NCBI GenBank assembly: GCA_028724545.1
Contig: JAQYCU010000039.1
Location: 78,817-142,816, forward strand
Length of the DNA stretch: 64,000 nt
Source: a bacterium
GTDB lineage: Bacteria; Bacillota; Clostridia; Lachnospirales; Lachnospiraceae
Direction: 5' to 3'
Below, piece after piece: positions 17,413-27,250 of the stretch. The first letter of the stretch is position 1. Every line of letters starts with the position of its first letter. The position numbers and the translations under genes are program-made. The notes beneath the pieces were generated by a model. That model made no database searches. It had not been told where the DNA came from and saw nothing but the letters and a program-made list of their open reading frames with translations.

Positions 17413-18819
17413 ATGAGTAAGATTAATTTGTATAATACATTAACGAAGAAGATAGAACCTTTTGTGCCAAATGTGGAGGGAAAGGTAAATTTATATACAT
17501 GTGGACCTACCGTATACCATTTCGCACATATTGGCAACCTGCGAAGCTACATTATGGAAGATGTACTGGAGAAGACTTTGCGCTATGTGGGATATGATGT
17601 CAAACGTGTTATGAACATTACGGATGTGGGGCATTTGTCAAGCGACGCAGACAGTGGAGAAGATAAGATGCTGATGGGAGCCAAGCGTGAGCATAAGAGC
17701 GTGATGGAGATTGCAGCATTTTACCGGGATGCGTTTTTTAGCGACTGTGCAAAGTTAAATATCAAAACGCCGGATGTGGTAGAGCCTGCGACAAACTGCA
17801 TTCCGGAGTTTATCCATATGATTGAAACACTGATAGAGAAAGGCTATGCCTATGTTGCCGGTGGAAATGTTTATTTTGATACCAGCAAATTAGACAATTA
17901 TTACGTTCTTTCCAATCAGAATGAAGAGGAACTGATGGTAGGAGCACGTGATGATGTAGAAGAAGACAGCAACAAAAGAAGCAAAACAGATTTCGTGCTG
18001 TGGTTTACAAAGTCCAAGTTTGATGACCAGGAGTTAAAATGGGATAGTCCGTGGGGAGTCGGATATCCGGGCTGGCATATTGAGTGTTCTGCCATCAGCA
18101 TCAAACATCTTGGCGAGCATCTGGATATTCATTGTGGTGGTATTGATAATGTATTTCCGCACCATACAAACGAAATCGCACAGAGTGAGGCATATCTGGG
18201 ACATAAATGGTGTAATTACTGGTTCCATGTACTTCATCTGAATGACAGTACGGGAAAAATGAGTAAGTCAAAAGGCGACTTCCTGACAGTTTCCCTGTTA
18301 GAGAGCAAAGGATATGACCCATTGGTATATCGTATGTTCTGCCTGCAGTCACATTACAGAAAACCACTTCTGTTTAACTATGAAGTGCTGGACAATGTGA
18401 AAGCAGCATATGAAAAATTAAAGAAAAAAGTGGCATCACTGGACAAAGAAGGCGAATTACAGCCGGAGAAAATGAATCCGTATCAGGAAGCCTTTGTGCA
18501 GGCAATAGGAAATGACATCAATACGTCACAGGCACTGACGGTTGTATATGATGTTTTGAAGGCTGATATGAATGATGCCAGCAAATTCGCACTGATTGAG
18601 CAGTTCGACCAGGTATTGTCACTTGACCTTACACTGGAAAAACAGGAAGATACCGTTGATGAGGATTTGGCAGCATATGTAGAGGAAAAGATTGCCCAGA
18701 GAAAGGCAGCGCGTAAGGAAAAAGATTTTGCCAAAGCAGATGCAATCCGTCAGGAACTGTTAGACAAAGGAATTGAGATAAAAGATACCAGAGAGGGAAC
18801 AACCTGGAACCTGCTGTAA
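17413..18819 (+). CDS. cysS: Cysteine--tRNA ligase
   Basis: 468 aa class I synthetase. It has the zinc cysteine in CGPTVYHFAHIGNLR (HIGN stands for HIGH), MNITDVGHLSSDADSGEDKM, the zinc ligand region GWHIECSAIS and DIHCGGIDNVFPHHTNE, and GKMSKSKGDFLTV as the KMSKS loop. Length is normal. It charges tRNA-Cys. GGAGG lies just upstream of the ATG. Next gene is the Fur-family regulator 62 bases downstream, possibly in the same transcript. Confidence 0.97.
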   Translation: MSKINLYNTLTKKIEPFVPNVEGKVNLYTCGPTVYHFAHIGNLRSYIMEDVLEKTLRYVGYDVKRVMNITDVGHLSSDADSGEDKMLMGAKREHKSVMEIAAFYRDAFFSDCAKLNIKTPDVVEPATNCIPEFIHMIETLIEKGYAYVAGGNVYFDTSKLDNYYVLSNQNEEELMVGARDDVEEDSNKRSKTDFVLWFTKSKFDDQELKWDSPWGVGYPGWHIECSAISIKHLGEHLDIHCGGIDNVFPHHTNEIAQSEAYLGHKWCNYWFHVLHLNDSTGKMSKSKGDFLTVSLLESKGYDPLVYRMFCLQSHYRKPLLFNYEVLDNVKAAYEKLKKKVASLDKEGELQPEKMNPYQEAFVQAIGNDINTSQALTVVYDVLKADMNDASKFALIEQFDQVLSLDLTLEKQEDTVDEDLAAYVEEKIAQRKAARKEKDFAKADAIRQELLDKGIEIKDTREGTTWNLL

Positions 18820-18881
18820 ACTGTTTCGTGGCAGGAATGGTTTGAAAGTTTCAAAAAAAGCAAGAAGAAATGAGGGCTTTT

Positions 18882-19340
18882 ATGAATCGAGCAAAGACGT
18901 ATCATACAAGACAGCAAAAGGCGATTTTGCAGTTTATGGAAAGTACGAATCAAAAATATATCACTGTCGGCCAGATAGCAGAATATCTGAAAGAGCAGGG
19001 AGAGTCTGTGGGGCTTACTACCATCTACAGACATATGGACCGTTTTTTGAAAGAAGGCATCGTACAGAAAATTGTTCTGGACGGCAACAGTGGAGCCTGC
19101 TATCAATATATCGGCAGTGAGGATGAGGCGAACCAGTTTCTTTTGAAATGTGAAGACTGTGGCAGCATTATGAATATGGATTGTGGTCATATGCAGGAAC
19201 TGTATTCCCACGTTCTGGAGGAGCATCATTTTAATGTTAATCCACACAGAACGATGTTTTATGGGGTTTGTGAAAACTGCCTTTCAAAAGAAGAAATGGA
19301 GCAAAAACCTCAGAAAAAAACAAAGCAAAACAAAAAATAA
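18882..19340 (+). CDS. Fur-family metalloregulator
   Basis: 152 aa. Winged helix at about residues 10-80 (TVGQIAEYLKEQGESVGLTTIYRHMDRF, with TTIYRHM as the recognition-helix pattern) and a C-terminal dimerisation domain with two Cys pairs, CEDC near 97-100 and CENC near 132-135, that normally hold structural zinc. This is the layout of Fur, Zur and PerR; the metal cannot be told from sequence. ATG at 18882 has GAGGG five bases upstream; ATG at 18870 in the same frame is an alternative. The C-terminal tail is very Lys/Gln-rich (MEQKPQKKTKQNKK). Follows cysS. Confidence 0.85.
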   Translation: MNRAKTYHTRQQKAILQFMESTNQKYITVGQIAEYLKEQGESVGLTTIYRHMDRFLKEGIVQKIVLDGNSGACYQYIGSEDEANQFLLKCEDCGSIMNMDCGHMQELYSHVLEEHHFNVNPHRTMFYGVCENCLSKEEMEQKPQKKTKQNKK

Positions 19341-19557
19341 CGGATAAAATTACCAAATATATCAAAATAGTGTTAAAAATCACGCTAATAGTTATAGACG
19401 AAGAAGAAAAATCTTACTATACTTGTATTTGTAAGCAGGAGCAACTGCTTAAAACTTTTGAAACCGGCAAATTTCCTGTTGTGTCATAACACATAACGCA
19501 AGGCACAAAAGAAATTTGTAGCAAGAAAATATATTTATTTCAGGAAGGAGAGTTACA

Positions 19558-21918
19558 ATGAAAGTAGCAGACGGATTTTGGTTAAGCAAAAAGGGGTATG
19601 ATGTACAATATGCTTCCCAGGCATACAAGGTAGAAACTACAGAAAATTCTATCAAGGTTCTTGCAACTCCATACACAGTAATGAACAGAGGTATGACACT
19701 TGGTGGACCAAACCTGGAAATCACATATTCTTCTACATCAGAGAATATTATCAAAGTGCATATTGACCATTACAGAGGTGGACTTGACAATATTCCACGT
19801 TATGAATTAAACGAGGACACAGGATATACTCCTGTTATCAACAAGTCAGAAGACAAGTACGAACTGATTTCAGGAAATACCAAAGTAGTTATCAAAAAGG
19901 GTGACGACTGGGATGTACAGTTCTATTATAAAGACAGACATTTAACAGGTGGAGCATGGCGTTCTGCTTCTATCATTTCAGAAAGCCAGTTTACTGCCAA
20001 TGCAAGAATGAACCTGCAGGAAGATGATGAATTTTTCAACTATCCACAGGATGCACATACAACCTATCTTCGTGAGCAGTTAAAGACAGATATCGGTGAA
20101 TGTATCTACGGATTTGGTGAGAAGTTCACACCATTCGTAAAGAACGGTCAGACAGTTGAAACATGGAACTGCGATGGTGGTACCTGCTCAGACCAGAGTT
20201 ACAAAACAGTACCATTCTATATCTCATCTAAGAGTTATGGTGTATTTGTTAACAGCTCTGATAAAGTATCATTTGAAGTAAACTCTGATACCGTATCCAA
20301 AGTTTCCTTTACGGTACCTGGTGAAGAGTTAGAATATTTCGTTATTGGTGGCGAAAACTTAGAGGAAGTACTGGAGCATTATACAACACTGACAGGAAAG
20401 CCAGCACTTCCACCGGCATATACATTTGGTTTATGGCTGTCTACTTCATTCACAACAAACTACGATGAAGAAACAGTAAACAGCTTTATTGACGGTATGG
20501 CAGAAAGAAAGATTCCACTTCAGGTATTCCACTTCGACTGTTTCTGGATGAAAGAGTATGAATGGTGTAACTTTGAATGGGATAAAGATATGTTCCCAGA
20601 CCCAGAAGGTATGTTAAAACGTCTTCATGACAAAGGACTGGAAATCTGTGTATGGATTAACTCTTACATTGCACAGCAGTCAAAACTGTTCGATATCGGA
20701 AAAGAAAAAGGTTACTTCATCAAGAACCTTGACGGAAGTGTATTCCAGGCAGATTTGTGGCAGCCGGGTATGGCTATCGTTGACTTCACAAATCCGGAAG
20801 CATGCGACTGGTTCAAGGGTCTGTTAAAGAAATTATTTGATATGGGTGTTAACAACATCAAGACAGACTTTGGTGAGAGAATCCCTACAAAATGTAAATA
20901 CTACAATGGAATGGACCCAATCAAGATGCATAACTACTACACATATCTTTACAATAAGTGTGTATTTGAAGCATTGGAAGAATATTATGGAAAAGACAAA
21001 GCCTGCCTCTTCGCACGTAGTGCAACAGTAGGTGGACAGAAGTTCCCAGTACACTGGGGTGGTGACTGCTACGCAGAATATTCAGCTATGGCAGAAACAC
21101 TTCGTGGTGGATTATCACTCTGCTCATCAGGTTTCGGTTTCTTCTCACACGATATGGGTGGATTTGAAGCAACAGCTCCTGCTGATGTATATAAGAGATG
21201 GTGTGCATTTGGTCTATTATCTACACACAGCCGTCTGCACGGTTCTACTTCTTACAGAGTGCCTTGGGTTTATGACAAAGATGGTGATACAGAGGCATGT
21301 GATGTACTTCGTCACTACACGGTATTAAAGGGAAGATTAATGCCATATCTCTGGGCACAGGCTAACAAAACACATACAGTTGGTGTGCCAATGATGCGTT
21401 CTATGATTATTGCATTTACAGATGATACAGCATGTAAATATCTTGACCAGCAGTATATGCTCGGTGACAACCTTTGCATCGTACCTGTTATGAATGAAGA
21501 AGGAACAGCAGAATTTTATGTACCGGATTGTGGAACATGGACAGATATTCAGTCTGGTGAAACATACGAAGGTGGAAAGTACTACACAAGAACATGTGAT
21601 TACTTCCAGACACCAATTCTTGCCCGTCCAAACAGCATCGTAACATATGGTAACTTTGATGCAGAAGATAAGATGACAGTTGTATATGACTATCTTCAGG
21701 ATGCAGAAGCAGTTGTATATGGTCTGGAAGATGGAAAGACAGCAGAAGCTACTATCTTCGACAGCGAATCAAACAAGATTACAGACATCAAAGCAAGCCG
21801 TAACGGCAATGTGATTACAGTTTCTTATGCAGCTACTGATAAGTCATTCAAGGTAACAGCAGAAGGAAAGACTGTAGAAGCAAAGGCAGGTTCTACAAGC
21901 GTAGAAATTGCTCTGTAA
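19558..21918 (+). CDS. GH31 alpha-xylosidase, YicI-like
   Basis: 786 aa, no signal peptide, so cytoplasmic. N-terminal beta-sandwich, then the GH31 barrel: nucleophile D437 in NNIKTDFGERIP, acid/base D503 in FPVHWGGDC, 66 residues apart as in E. coli YicI, then the STHSRLHGSTSYRVPW loop. Such enzymes release alpha-1,6-linked xylose from isoprimeverose-type oligosaccharides; relaxed activity on alpha-glucosides is possible. Codon use looks strongly biased, suggesting high expression. GGAGAG precedes the ATG. Downstream gene starts 19 bases after the stop. A 217-base upstream region carries a small GCAG/CTGC hairpin but no clear operator. Confidence 0.93.
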   Translation: MKVADGFWLSKKGYDVQYASQAYKVETTENSIKVLATPYTVMNRGMTLGGPNLEITYSSTSENIIKVHIDHYRGGLDNIPRYELNEDTGYTPVINKSEDKYELISGNTKVVIKKGDDWDVQFYYKDRHLTGGAWRSASIISESQFTANARMNLQEDDEFFNYPQDAHTTYLREQLKTDIGECIYGFGEKFTPFVKNGQTVETWNCDGGTCSDQSYKTVPFYISSKSYGVFVNSSDKVSFEVNSDTVSKVSFTVPGEELEYFVIGGENLEEVLEHYTTLTGKPALPPAYTFGLWLSTSFTTNYDEETVNSFIDGMAERKIPLQVFHFDCFWMKEYEWCNFEWDKDMFPDPEGMLKRLHDKGLEICVWINSYIAQQSKLFDIGKEKGYFIKNLDGSVFQADLWQPGMAIVDFTNPEACDWFKGLLKKLFDMGVNNIKTDFGERIPTKCKYYNGMDPIKMHNYYTYLYNKCVFEALEEYYGKDKACLFARSATVGGQKFPVHWGGDCYAEYSAMAETLRGGLSLCSSGFGFFSHDMGGFEATAPADVYKRWCAFGLLSTHSRLHGSTSYRVPWVYDKDGDTEACDVLRHYTVLKGRLMPYLWAQANKTHTVGVPMMRSMIIAFTDDTACKYLDQQYMLGDNLCIVPVMNEEGTAEFYVPDCGTWTDIQSGETYEGGKYYTRTCDYFQTPILARPNSIVTYGNFDAEDKMTVVYDYLQDAEAVVYGLEDGKTAEATIFDSESNKITDIKASRNGNVITVSYAATDKSFKVTAEGKTVEAKAGSTSVEIAL

Positions 21919-21937
21919 TCTGGAAACGATTATAAAA

Positions 21938-22771
21938 ATGAAACAAAGATTTAATAAAAATCATCAAAGACAAACGCTGACAGCTATATGTGTCGGGATT
22001 TTGTTGCTGGTTTGTCTGGGGCTTTTGATAAAAAATGCTGCCAGACAAACAGAAACAAAAGAGGCGATGGTGCCAAAAACGGTGGCAACTGCTACGGCAA
22101 AACCGAAAAGCACGCCACAGCCTACACCAAAGCCAGAACCAACACCAAAGCCGGAAGAAAGCATTTATTCTTATCTGCAAGGCCCGAAGTCGTGGAAACA
22201 GCGTCTGAAATGGTCAGGTGAATGGGGAACTTCTTTTTATGATGGAGGTTCCTTTGGTGGATTCGGATGTGGATTGTGCTGCATTGCCAATGTGTATTCT
22301 TCTCTTACCAAATACCAGTGTACACCGGTAGATGCTTATTCCTATGCCAAGAAAAAGACAGGCTATGGTGGTGGAGGTGCTATTGACTGGGGATATATGC
22401 GCCGTACATTAACATCAGCCGGTTTTGCGTGCAAGGTAAGAAGAAAGCCGTCTTCGTATGCAGCATTTCAAGAAGTGATTGCAAAAAATAAGTGTGCGAT
22501 TGTGCTGGTAAGCAGTTATTTTTCAGACTGTTACTGGAAAGATACGCCGGGACATTATGTTACGATTTTTCTGTATGACAGGAAAACGGACAAAGTATTT
22601 CTGGCAGATTCCGGGGACCCGAACCACAACCGGCACTGGGTGTCGCTAAAGAAGATATACAAATCGCTGAAAACATCCAGTCCGTGGCATTATTTGACGG
22701 TAAAAGAATACCGGGAAGAGAATGATGCCTGGAAGCACAAGTCAGCAAAAGGGAACTGGGTTTCCAAATGA
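21938..22771 (+). CDS. Exported C39-like cysteine peptidase
   Basis: 277 aa: an N-terminal membrane anchor (about 10-35), a Pro/Thr/Lys linker (KPKSTPQPTPKPEPTPKPEE), and a papain-like C39-family domain of about 190 residues. The nucleophile would be the first cysteine of GCGLCCIANVYSSL, with His in PGHYVTIFLY and Asp in ADSGDPNHNRHW. Such domains in Firmicutes cut exported peptides or act on cell-wall material; the substrate is unknown. The start at 21938 has only a weak site, so it may be translationally coupled to the GH31 gene 19 bases upstream. A strong terminator follows. Confidence 0.72.
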   Translation: MKQRFNKNHQRQTLTAICVGILLLVCLGLLIKNAARQTETKEAMVPKTVATATAKPKSTPQPTPKPEPTPKPEESIYSYLQGPKSWKQRLKWSGEWGTSFYDGGSFGGFGCGLCCIANVYSSLTKYQCTPVDAYSYAKKKTGYGGGGAIDWGYMRRTLTSAGFACKVRRKPSSYAAFQEVIAKNKCAIVLVSSYFSDCYWKDTPGHYVTIFLYDRKTDKVFLADSGDPNHNRHWVSLKKIYKSLKTSSPWHYLTVKEYREENDAWKHKSAKGNWVSK

Positions 22772-22799
22772 TGATAAAAACAAAAATAGGATTATTTCA

Positions 22800-22840
22800 T
22801 CCCGTCAGGATATTGCCGAGGCAGCCTGACGGGATTTTTT
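22800..22840 (+). terminator. Terminator after the C39-like peptidase gene
   Basis: Perfect 10-bp stem TCCCGTCAGG / CCTGACGGGA around a 15-base loop, then six T. Confidence 0.88.
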
Positions 22841-22938
22841 GTTTTTTTGCAAAGAGTCAGGTGAAATTTTGTTATTATGGGATGTTTTTCAGGGGGATTC
22901 TGTTTAGGACGAAACACTGCGAAGTCATTGCAAATGAA

Positions 22939-22967
22939 TTGATTTAGCAGTGTTTATTTGTTATAGT
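22939..22967 (+). promoter_or_regulatory. Candidate promoter of the AraC regulator gene
   Basis: TTGATT at 22939-22944, 17-base spacer, TATAGT at 22962-22967, 85 bases before the start codon. Confidence 0.5.
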
Positions 22968-23051
22968 GAATTTATATTAACAGGATTACGAAAAAAAATG
23001 AGTGACAGGAAACAGAAAATAAAGAATCATTTGTTTTGAGGAGGAAGAAAA

Positions 23052-24026
23052 TTGGGGAGCAAAAAAGAGTACGAAGAAAAGCAACGGCACGGAACGGTGG
23101 AACTTCCGGTGGGATTGCACAAGATGGAATATCCGGAGGGAACGGATGTTATTTTTTATCTGCACTGGCATCAGGAATTTGAGTTTCTGGTTTTGACGAA
23201 AGGTAAAATTCTGTTCACGATTCAGGATAATGAATATGAGCTAAATGTAGGAGATGGTGTGTTTATCAATTCTAACCTGCTGCATTCAGCGAGGACAGTA
23301 GACGGACAGGCGTGTTCCTTTTTTGCAGTTGTATTTTCCTATGAGGCACTGGAAGATGATATTCACAGTCCGTTTGCAAAAAAATATATTCGTCCTGTTC
23401 TGAATGGGAAGTATCTGCTGGAGGAATATCTGGCAGCAGACAGTCCAATAGGACCTCACAAGGAACTCGCAACGGCACGGGAAGGGATTCCGGAGATTGA
23501 TGAGTTTCCACTGCGTTTTCGTGACCAGATTCAGCTCTCCTGGCAGCAGGAAGTTATATTTTGGCTGTCGCAGATTAGCCAATGTCCGGAGCATGAACTG
23601 GGACCATATGAACTGCTGGTAAAGAGCAGGCTGTTGTCCATCTGGAATCTTATGTATCATCATGGAAAAAGTAACCGGAAATACCGTTTTCAGGAGAACG
23701 CTTCTTCTGAGCGTCTGGCACCGGTAGTAGCCTATATGAAGGAAAATTTTGCTTACGAGATTACGTTATCCGAACTGGCAGAGATGATTCCGATGAGTGA
23801 AGGGCAGTTTTGCCGTGTATTTAAGCAGCATATGAAGATGTCACCTATGCAGTATCTGTTGCGATACCGGATTTTGCAAAGCTGCCGTCTGTTGCAGGAA
23901 ACAGATAAGAAAATCGGCGAAATTGCCAATCTGACGGGATTTAACAATATCAGTTATTTTAATAAAGTATTTTTGAAGACAATCGGCTGTACCCCAAAAG
24001 AATATAGGAACAGCAGCAGTTATTAA
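23052..24026 (+). CDS. AraC-family regulator with N-terminal cupin
   Basis: 324 aa. The N-terminal half is a cupin sensor domain (FYLHWHQEFEFLVLTKGKIL, then INSNLLHSART); residues about 225-322 form the double AraC helix-turn-helix, with LSELAEMIPMSEGQFCRVFKQ and IGEIANLTGFNNISYFNKVF. Such proteins usually respond to a sugar. Start is a TTG at 23052 after GGAGG around 23040-23044, about eight bases away. It is followed 11 bases later by a HAD phosphatase, so the two are likely one operon, and it lies next to the GH31 gene it might control; the link is inferred. Confidence 0.88.
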   Translation: MGSKKEYEEKQRHGTVELPVGLHKMEYPEGTDVIFYLHWHQEFEFLVLTKGKILFTIQDNEYELNVGDGVFINSNLLHSARTVDGQACSFFAVVFSYEALEDDIHSPFAKKYIRPVLNGKYLLEEYLAADSPIGPHKELATAREGIPEIDEFPLRFRDQIQLSWQQEVIFWLSQISQCPEHELGPYELLVKSRLLSIWNLMYHHGKSNRKYRFQENASSERLAPVVAYMKENFAYEITLSELAEMIPMSEGQFCRVFKQHMKMSPMQYLLRYRILQSCRLLQETDKKIGEIANLTGFNNISYFNKVFLKTIGCTPKEYRNSSSY

Positions 24027-24037
24027 AGGAGAAAGAA

Positions 24038-24703
24038 ATGCCAATAAGGGAGAAAACAATATTGCAGGCAGTGAAACATTATCAGAACAAAAAAGCGTTT
24101 TTATTTGATATGGACGGACTGATTTTTGATACAGAACGATTGTTTATGGAGCAGCTGGCTGTTGTGATGAAAGAACAGGGATACGAACTGACGAGAGAAA
24201 TTTACGCAGAAACATTAGGGACGTGTGGAAGTTTTTTGCAGGAACTGATGCAGTCGCATTATGGCAGTCAGTATCCTTTTCAGGAAATTAGCCAGGAAGC
24301 AGACAGGAGAGTACGCATGGTTGCAGACACGGTAGGGCTTACGGTCAAGACAGGAATACCGGAAGTGCTTTCTTATTTGGCTGACAGGTCAGTGCCATGT
24401 GTGGTTGCTTCGTCTACCAGAAGTGATAAGGTGGCATTTTATTTAGAAAAAGCAGGAATTGCACATTATTTTCGGGATATTGTCGGTGGAGAAATGGCAG
24501 AAAGGTCAAAACCAGAGCCGGACATTTTTTTGCTTGCCAGTCAGAAAGCAGGGGAAAGCCCACAGGATTGCGTGGTGTTGGAAGATTCTGAAAATGGTGT
24601 CAGGGCAGCACTTGCTGCCGGTTGCGACGTGATTTGCGTACCGGATTTGAAAGTGCCGTCGCAGCAGGTTTTGCAGCAGGTTCAGGCAGTGGTAATGCCG
24701 TAA
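24038..24703 (+). CDS. HAD-family phosphatase, beta-phosphoglucomutase-like
   Basis: 221 aa HAD hydrolase, class I cap. Motif I is FLFDMDGLIFDTE (nucleophile Asp and +2 Asp), motif II VVASSTR, motif III region KPEPDIFLLA and motif IV VLEDSENGVRAA. Family members dephosphorylate sugar phosphates, phosphoglycolate or act as phosphoglucomutases; specificity not readable. AAAGGAG precedes the ATG by about eight bases. Directly follows the AraC gene. Its downstream 148 bases carry no gene, but the word GACCGTTC occurs twice (near 24718 and 24740). Confidence 0.85.
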   Translation: MPIREKTILQAVKHYQNKKAFLFDMDGLIFDTERLFMEQLAVVMKEQGYELTREIYAETLGTCGSFLQELMQSHYGSQYPFQEISQEADRRVRMVADTVGLTVKTGIPEVLSYLADRSVPCVVASSTRSDKVAFYLEKAGIAHYFRDIVGGEMAERSKPEPDIFLLASQKAGESPQDCVVLEDSENGVRAALAAGCDVICVPDLKVPSQQVLQQVQAVVMP

Positions 24704-24851
24704 AGGGGACATATTTTGACCGTTCGATATGGTTTTTACGACCGTTCAGCAAAAAGGGGTTGTTTTGGTTTTGGGTTTATGCTATGGTTTCTGCAAATGA
24801 AAGAATCAGACAGAAGATGTCGCTATAAAAGTAAGAGGGGGAAAGAGGCAT

Positions 24852-25703
24852 ATGCGTAACAAAAAAAGATATGTTATTTTTATTATGGTATTACTTCTTG
24901 TAATAAGTATTATTTTTGTTTGCCGTCATCTGATGATGCAGGAACATTCGCAGATAATGGGCAAAAATGAAACACAGTTAAGTGATTATGCAGGAAGTAC
25001 ATGGTATTCAGAACAGACGGGGTGTCTGATGGAAGAGTCTGAAAACAAAGGAGAATGGTCGGTATTAATGGAATATAAGGGAGTACGGTCATGGCAGCCA
25101 TTATACCGTGTAAAAGATAAATGGGAATTGCATTTATATGATTATAGTGATGCAACAGCGACAAACGAAGAACTGGCACAGGGTGTCCAAAAAATACAAC
25201 TGTCCATCAGTATATCGGAGAAAAAGGACAAAACAGTTCTGCGAATGTATAACATTTCAGATATAAGAAGTGATAAAAAAGAAACACAGGCATCAAACGT
25301 GTTTGAGGGGAAGAAAGAAATAGAATTTCAAAAAGTTCCAAATCAGAATTTGTACGAATATGCAGACAGCGTATGGCAGAACAAGGAACTTGGATATCGG
25401 GTAGAAGTGCAAGGTGACGAAGCGTATTGTATTTTACAATATCAGGGAAATCAGGAGAGATATTTTTTGGGAGATTTGCCAGATGAATTATGGAAGTCGT
25501 TAGAGTATGCAGAGTCAACAGAATCAGAAGAGTGTGCTGCCCCGGAAATTGATTTTAAAGCACTTATTTTGGAATCTGATGGTGAAATGATTATGACATG
25601 GTCTGATTTTGCGATAACGGGAAGAAAGAAACAAGAAGATACAGAAAAACTGCGAACGCTATTTCAGCAATATGACAAAATTGTATTTCAGCGTGTGAAA
25701 TAA
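24852..25703 (+). CDS. Unknown exported or membrane-anchored protein
   Basis: 283 aa. A signal-anchor at residues 6-25 (RYVIFIMVLLLVISIIFVCR), then a hydrophilic domain with two similar halves: YAGSTWYSEQTGCLMEE near 46-62 and YADSVWQNKELGYRVEV near 166-182, each starting Y-A-x-S-x-W and followed by beta strands. This looks like two repeated beta domains outside the membrane. I do not recognise the family. By eye it is more A+T-rich than its neighbours. It converges on the following minus-strand gene, with 17 bases between. Confidence 0.6.
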   Translation: MRNKKRYVIFIMVLLLVISIIFVCRHLMMQEHSQIMGKNETQLSDYAGSTWYSEQTGCLMEESENKGEWSVLMEYKGVRSWQPLYRVKDKWELHLYDYSDATATNEELAQGVQKIQLSISISEKKDKTVLRMYNISDIRSDKKETQASNVFEGKKEIEFQKVPNQNLYEYADSVWQNKELGYRVEVQGDEAYCILQYQGNQERYFLGDLPDELWKSLEYAESTESEECAAPEIDFKALILESDGEMIMTWSDFAITGRKKQEDTEKLRTLFQQYDKIVFQRVK

Positions 25704-25720
25704 CTCCATTACTGCAAATA

Positions 25721-26785
25721 TTATTTCGGCAGCTTTTTTATGACATAATTGGCAGACACAAAAGCTGTAATCAGGCAGACGCTACCCAGCAGGATTGCCA
25801 GCACAAAAACAAGCAGGGCAATCGAAAAGGCATAGCGTATCTGGAACAGACAGACACCGAGCAACAGGAATAAAATCAGAATGGCAAGTGCGTAATACAC
25901 CCGCTGCGTAATCAGGCGTGAGCGCAGGGAACGCTTCATTTCCAGTGCAAGTATATCATCTTTTTTGAAATCCTCAAAAGTTTTTCCTCTGCTTCCCAGC
26001 AATTGCAGATAATTTAAATGCAGATATTGGGAAACGGCATGATGGATTTCTGTATCAGAGCGTCTGGTCAGGACAAAACCACCAATTGTCAGCAGAGAAA
26101 TAGCATGACTGTTATAAAGTGTATTGTGAACACCGGACAGGGAAATGAAGAAAACATATCCCATAAAAAGCTGAAATAGTGTGGCCTGATACTGCTTGTC
26201 TGCTCCGGTTCCAACAATGCCTAAAATGGCAATAAAACAGAATAATGCACTCAGGCAAAATGAAATGACATAACGGGTATTGATTTTTTTCCTGCCGGTT
26301 TGTTTGTCGGATAGCGCAGCACTGGCAGGAGAATTTTCCGGTAAATCTTGTGTCAGCAGAAATTTCCGGACGAGCATTTTGCTAATGGTATTGTACAGAA
26401 GCAGTCCGGCAAGCAGAACCGTTATCAAGAGAAAAGAAAACGGTGCAGTAAAACCAGTCATATTGTTTTTGTCTGTAACAAAACGGAAAGAACAGAAAAT
26501 AATGCCAAAAAAGAAAAGCAGCATGGACAATTCTGTAAAAAAATTCAGGCACAGATAAAATCCAAAAAATGGCTGGTTTTTTCGCGTCATATCTTTACAA
26601 TGGCGCAAAAGATTGCCGTTAATGATTTTCTGGGGTTTTATGCCAAAGTATGCTGCATTTTCCAATATTCTTTTTTCATCAGAAAGTGTCTGTTCTATCA
26701 TTGCTTTTGGCAAAAAGGACTCTGCTTCCTGTAAAAATTGTGACTTAACCGTGTCAAAAGAAAAAGGGGTTGTCGTTTCCTGCAT
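25721..26785 (-). CDS. Unknown six-helix membrane protein
   Basis: 354 aa. Residues 1-85 are soluble and helical, followed by six hydrophobic segments, paired as 2+2+2 with a soluble loop of about 90 residues between the fourth and fifth (containing HHAVSQYLHLNYLQLLGSRG). No catalytic motif or transporter signature recognised. ATG at 26785 has GGAGG eight bases upstream; a further upstream ATG at 26809 lacks a site. Followed on the opposite strand side by two small helical proteins transcribed the same way. Function unknown. Confidence 0.6.
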   Translation of the reverse strand: MQETTTPFSFDTVKSQFLQEAESFLPKAMIEQTLSDEKRILENAAYFGIKPQKIINGNLLRHCKDMTRKNQPFFGFYLCLNFFTELSMLLFFFGIIFCSFRFVTDKNNMTGFTAPFSFLLITVLLAGLLLYNTISKMLVRKFLLTQDLPENSPASAALSDKQTGRKKINTRYVISFCLSALFCFIAILGIVGTGADKQYQATLFQLFMGYVFFISLSGVHNTLYNSHAISLLTIGGFVLTRRSDTEIHHAVSQYLHLNYLQLLGSRGKTFEDFKKDDILALEMKRSLRSRLITQRVYYALAILILFLLLGVCLFQIRYAFSIALLVFVLAILLGSVCLITAFVSANYVIKKLPK

Positions 26786-26869
26786 CGTAAGTTCCTCCGT
26801 AAATATCATATCCGGTGCTGCTTCCCTGTATTTAGCAAAAGCAGGGAAGCTCCGGTAGAAAGTTTATAT

Positions 26870-27133
26870 TTAGTTTTTGATAAACGGCTTCAAAAATTCA
26901 TACTGTTTTTTCTGAGCCGGCGTCATCTGGGCAGAAAAAATTTCCGTCAGCAGCTGGTTTTCTTCCTCTGTAAAAGCCAGCCCCTCCTGATCCATCTGCT
27001 TTTTCCACTCCATCAGAACGGGAAGTGCTTCTGTGATTTTTTTGTGGTTCAGTGTATCAACTAAAAGTTCAATCATTTGCTGTTTTTTGGGATTCATCTT
27101 CTGGAAAGCCGGATTGTTCATAAATTCTTTCAT
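26870..27133 (-). CDS. Small helical protein, unknown
   Basis: 87 aa, starting MKEFMNNPAFQKM. Entirely helical and rich in Met, Lys, Gln and Glu, with MNPKKQQMIELLVDTLNHKK and a C-terminus AQMTPAQKKQYEFLKPFIKN. The same helical style, including an L/M-(N/T)-PxQK segment near the C-terminus, appears in the larger protein upstream (27251-27871), so the two may be distant paralogues. The start at 27133 has GAGGG four bases upstream; an ATG at 27208 exists with no site. Probably in one transcript with its upstream neighbour. No function can be given. Confidence 0.55.
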   Translation of the reverse strand: MKEFMNNPAFQKMNPKKQQMIELLVDTLNHKKITEALPVLMEWKKQMDQEGLAFTEEENQLLTEIFSAQMTPAQKKQYEFLKPFIKN

Positions 27134-27250
27134 ATTACCCTCTTTATTTTTCATACTATCCTTACTGAAAACAACTTGTTGCATCATTTCTGTCATATGC
27201 TGTCCCATATTTGGTACAGTACATATGACACAATTTTTTGATACAGACTT

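Noticed and set aside
19440..19480. Catabolite-response-element-like word before the GH31 gene
   Set aside because: TGAAACCGGCAAAT matches the consensus only partly, with several mismatches in the core.
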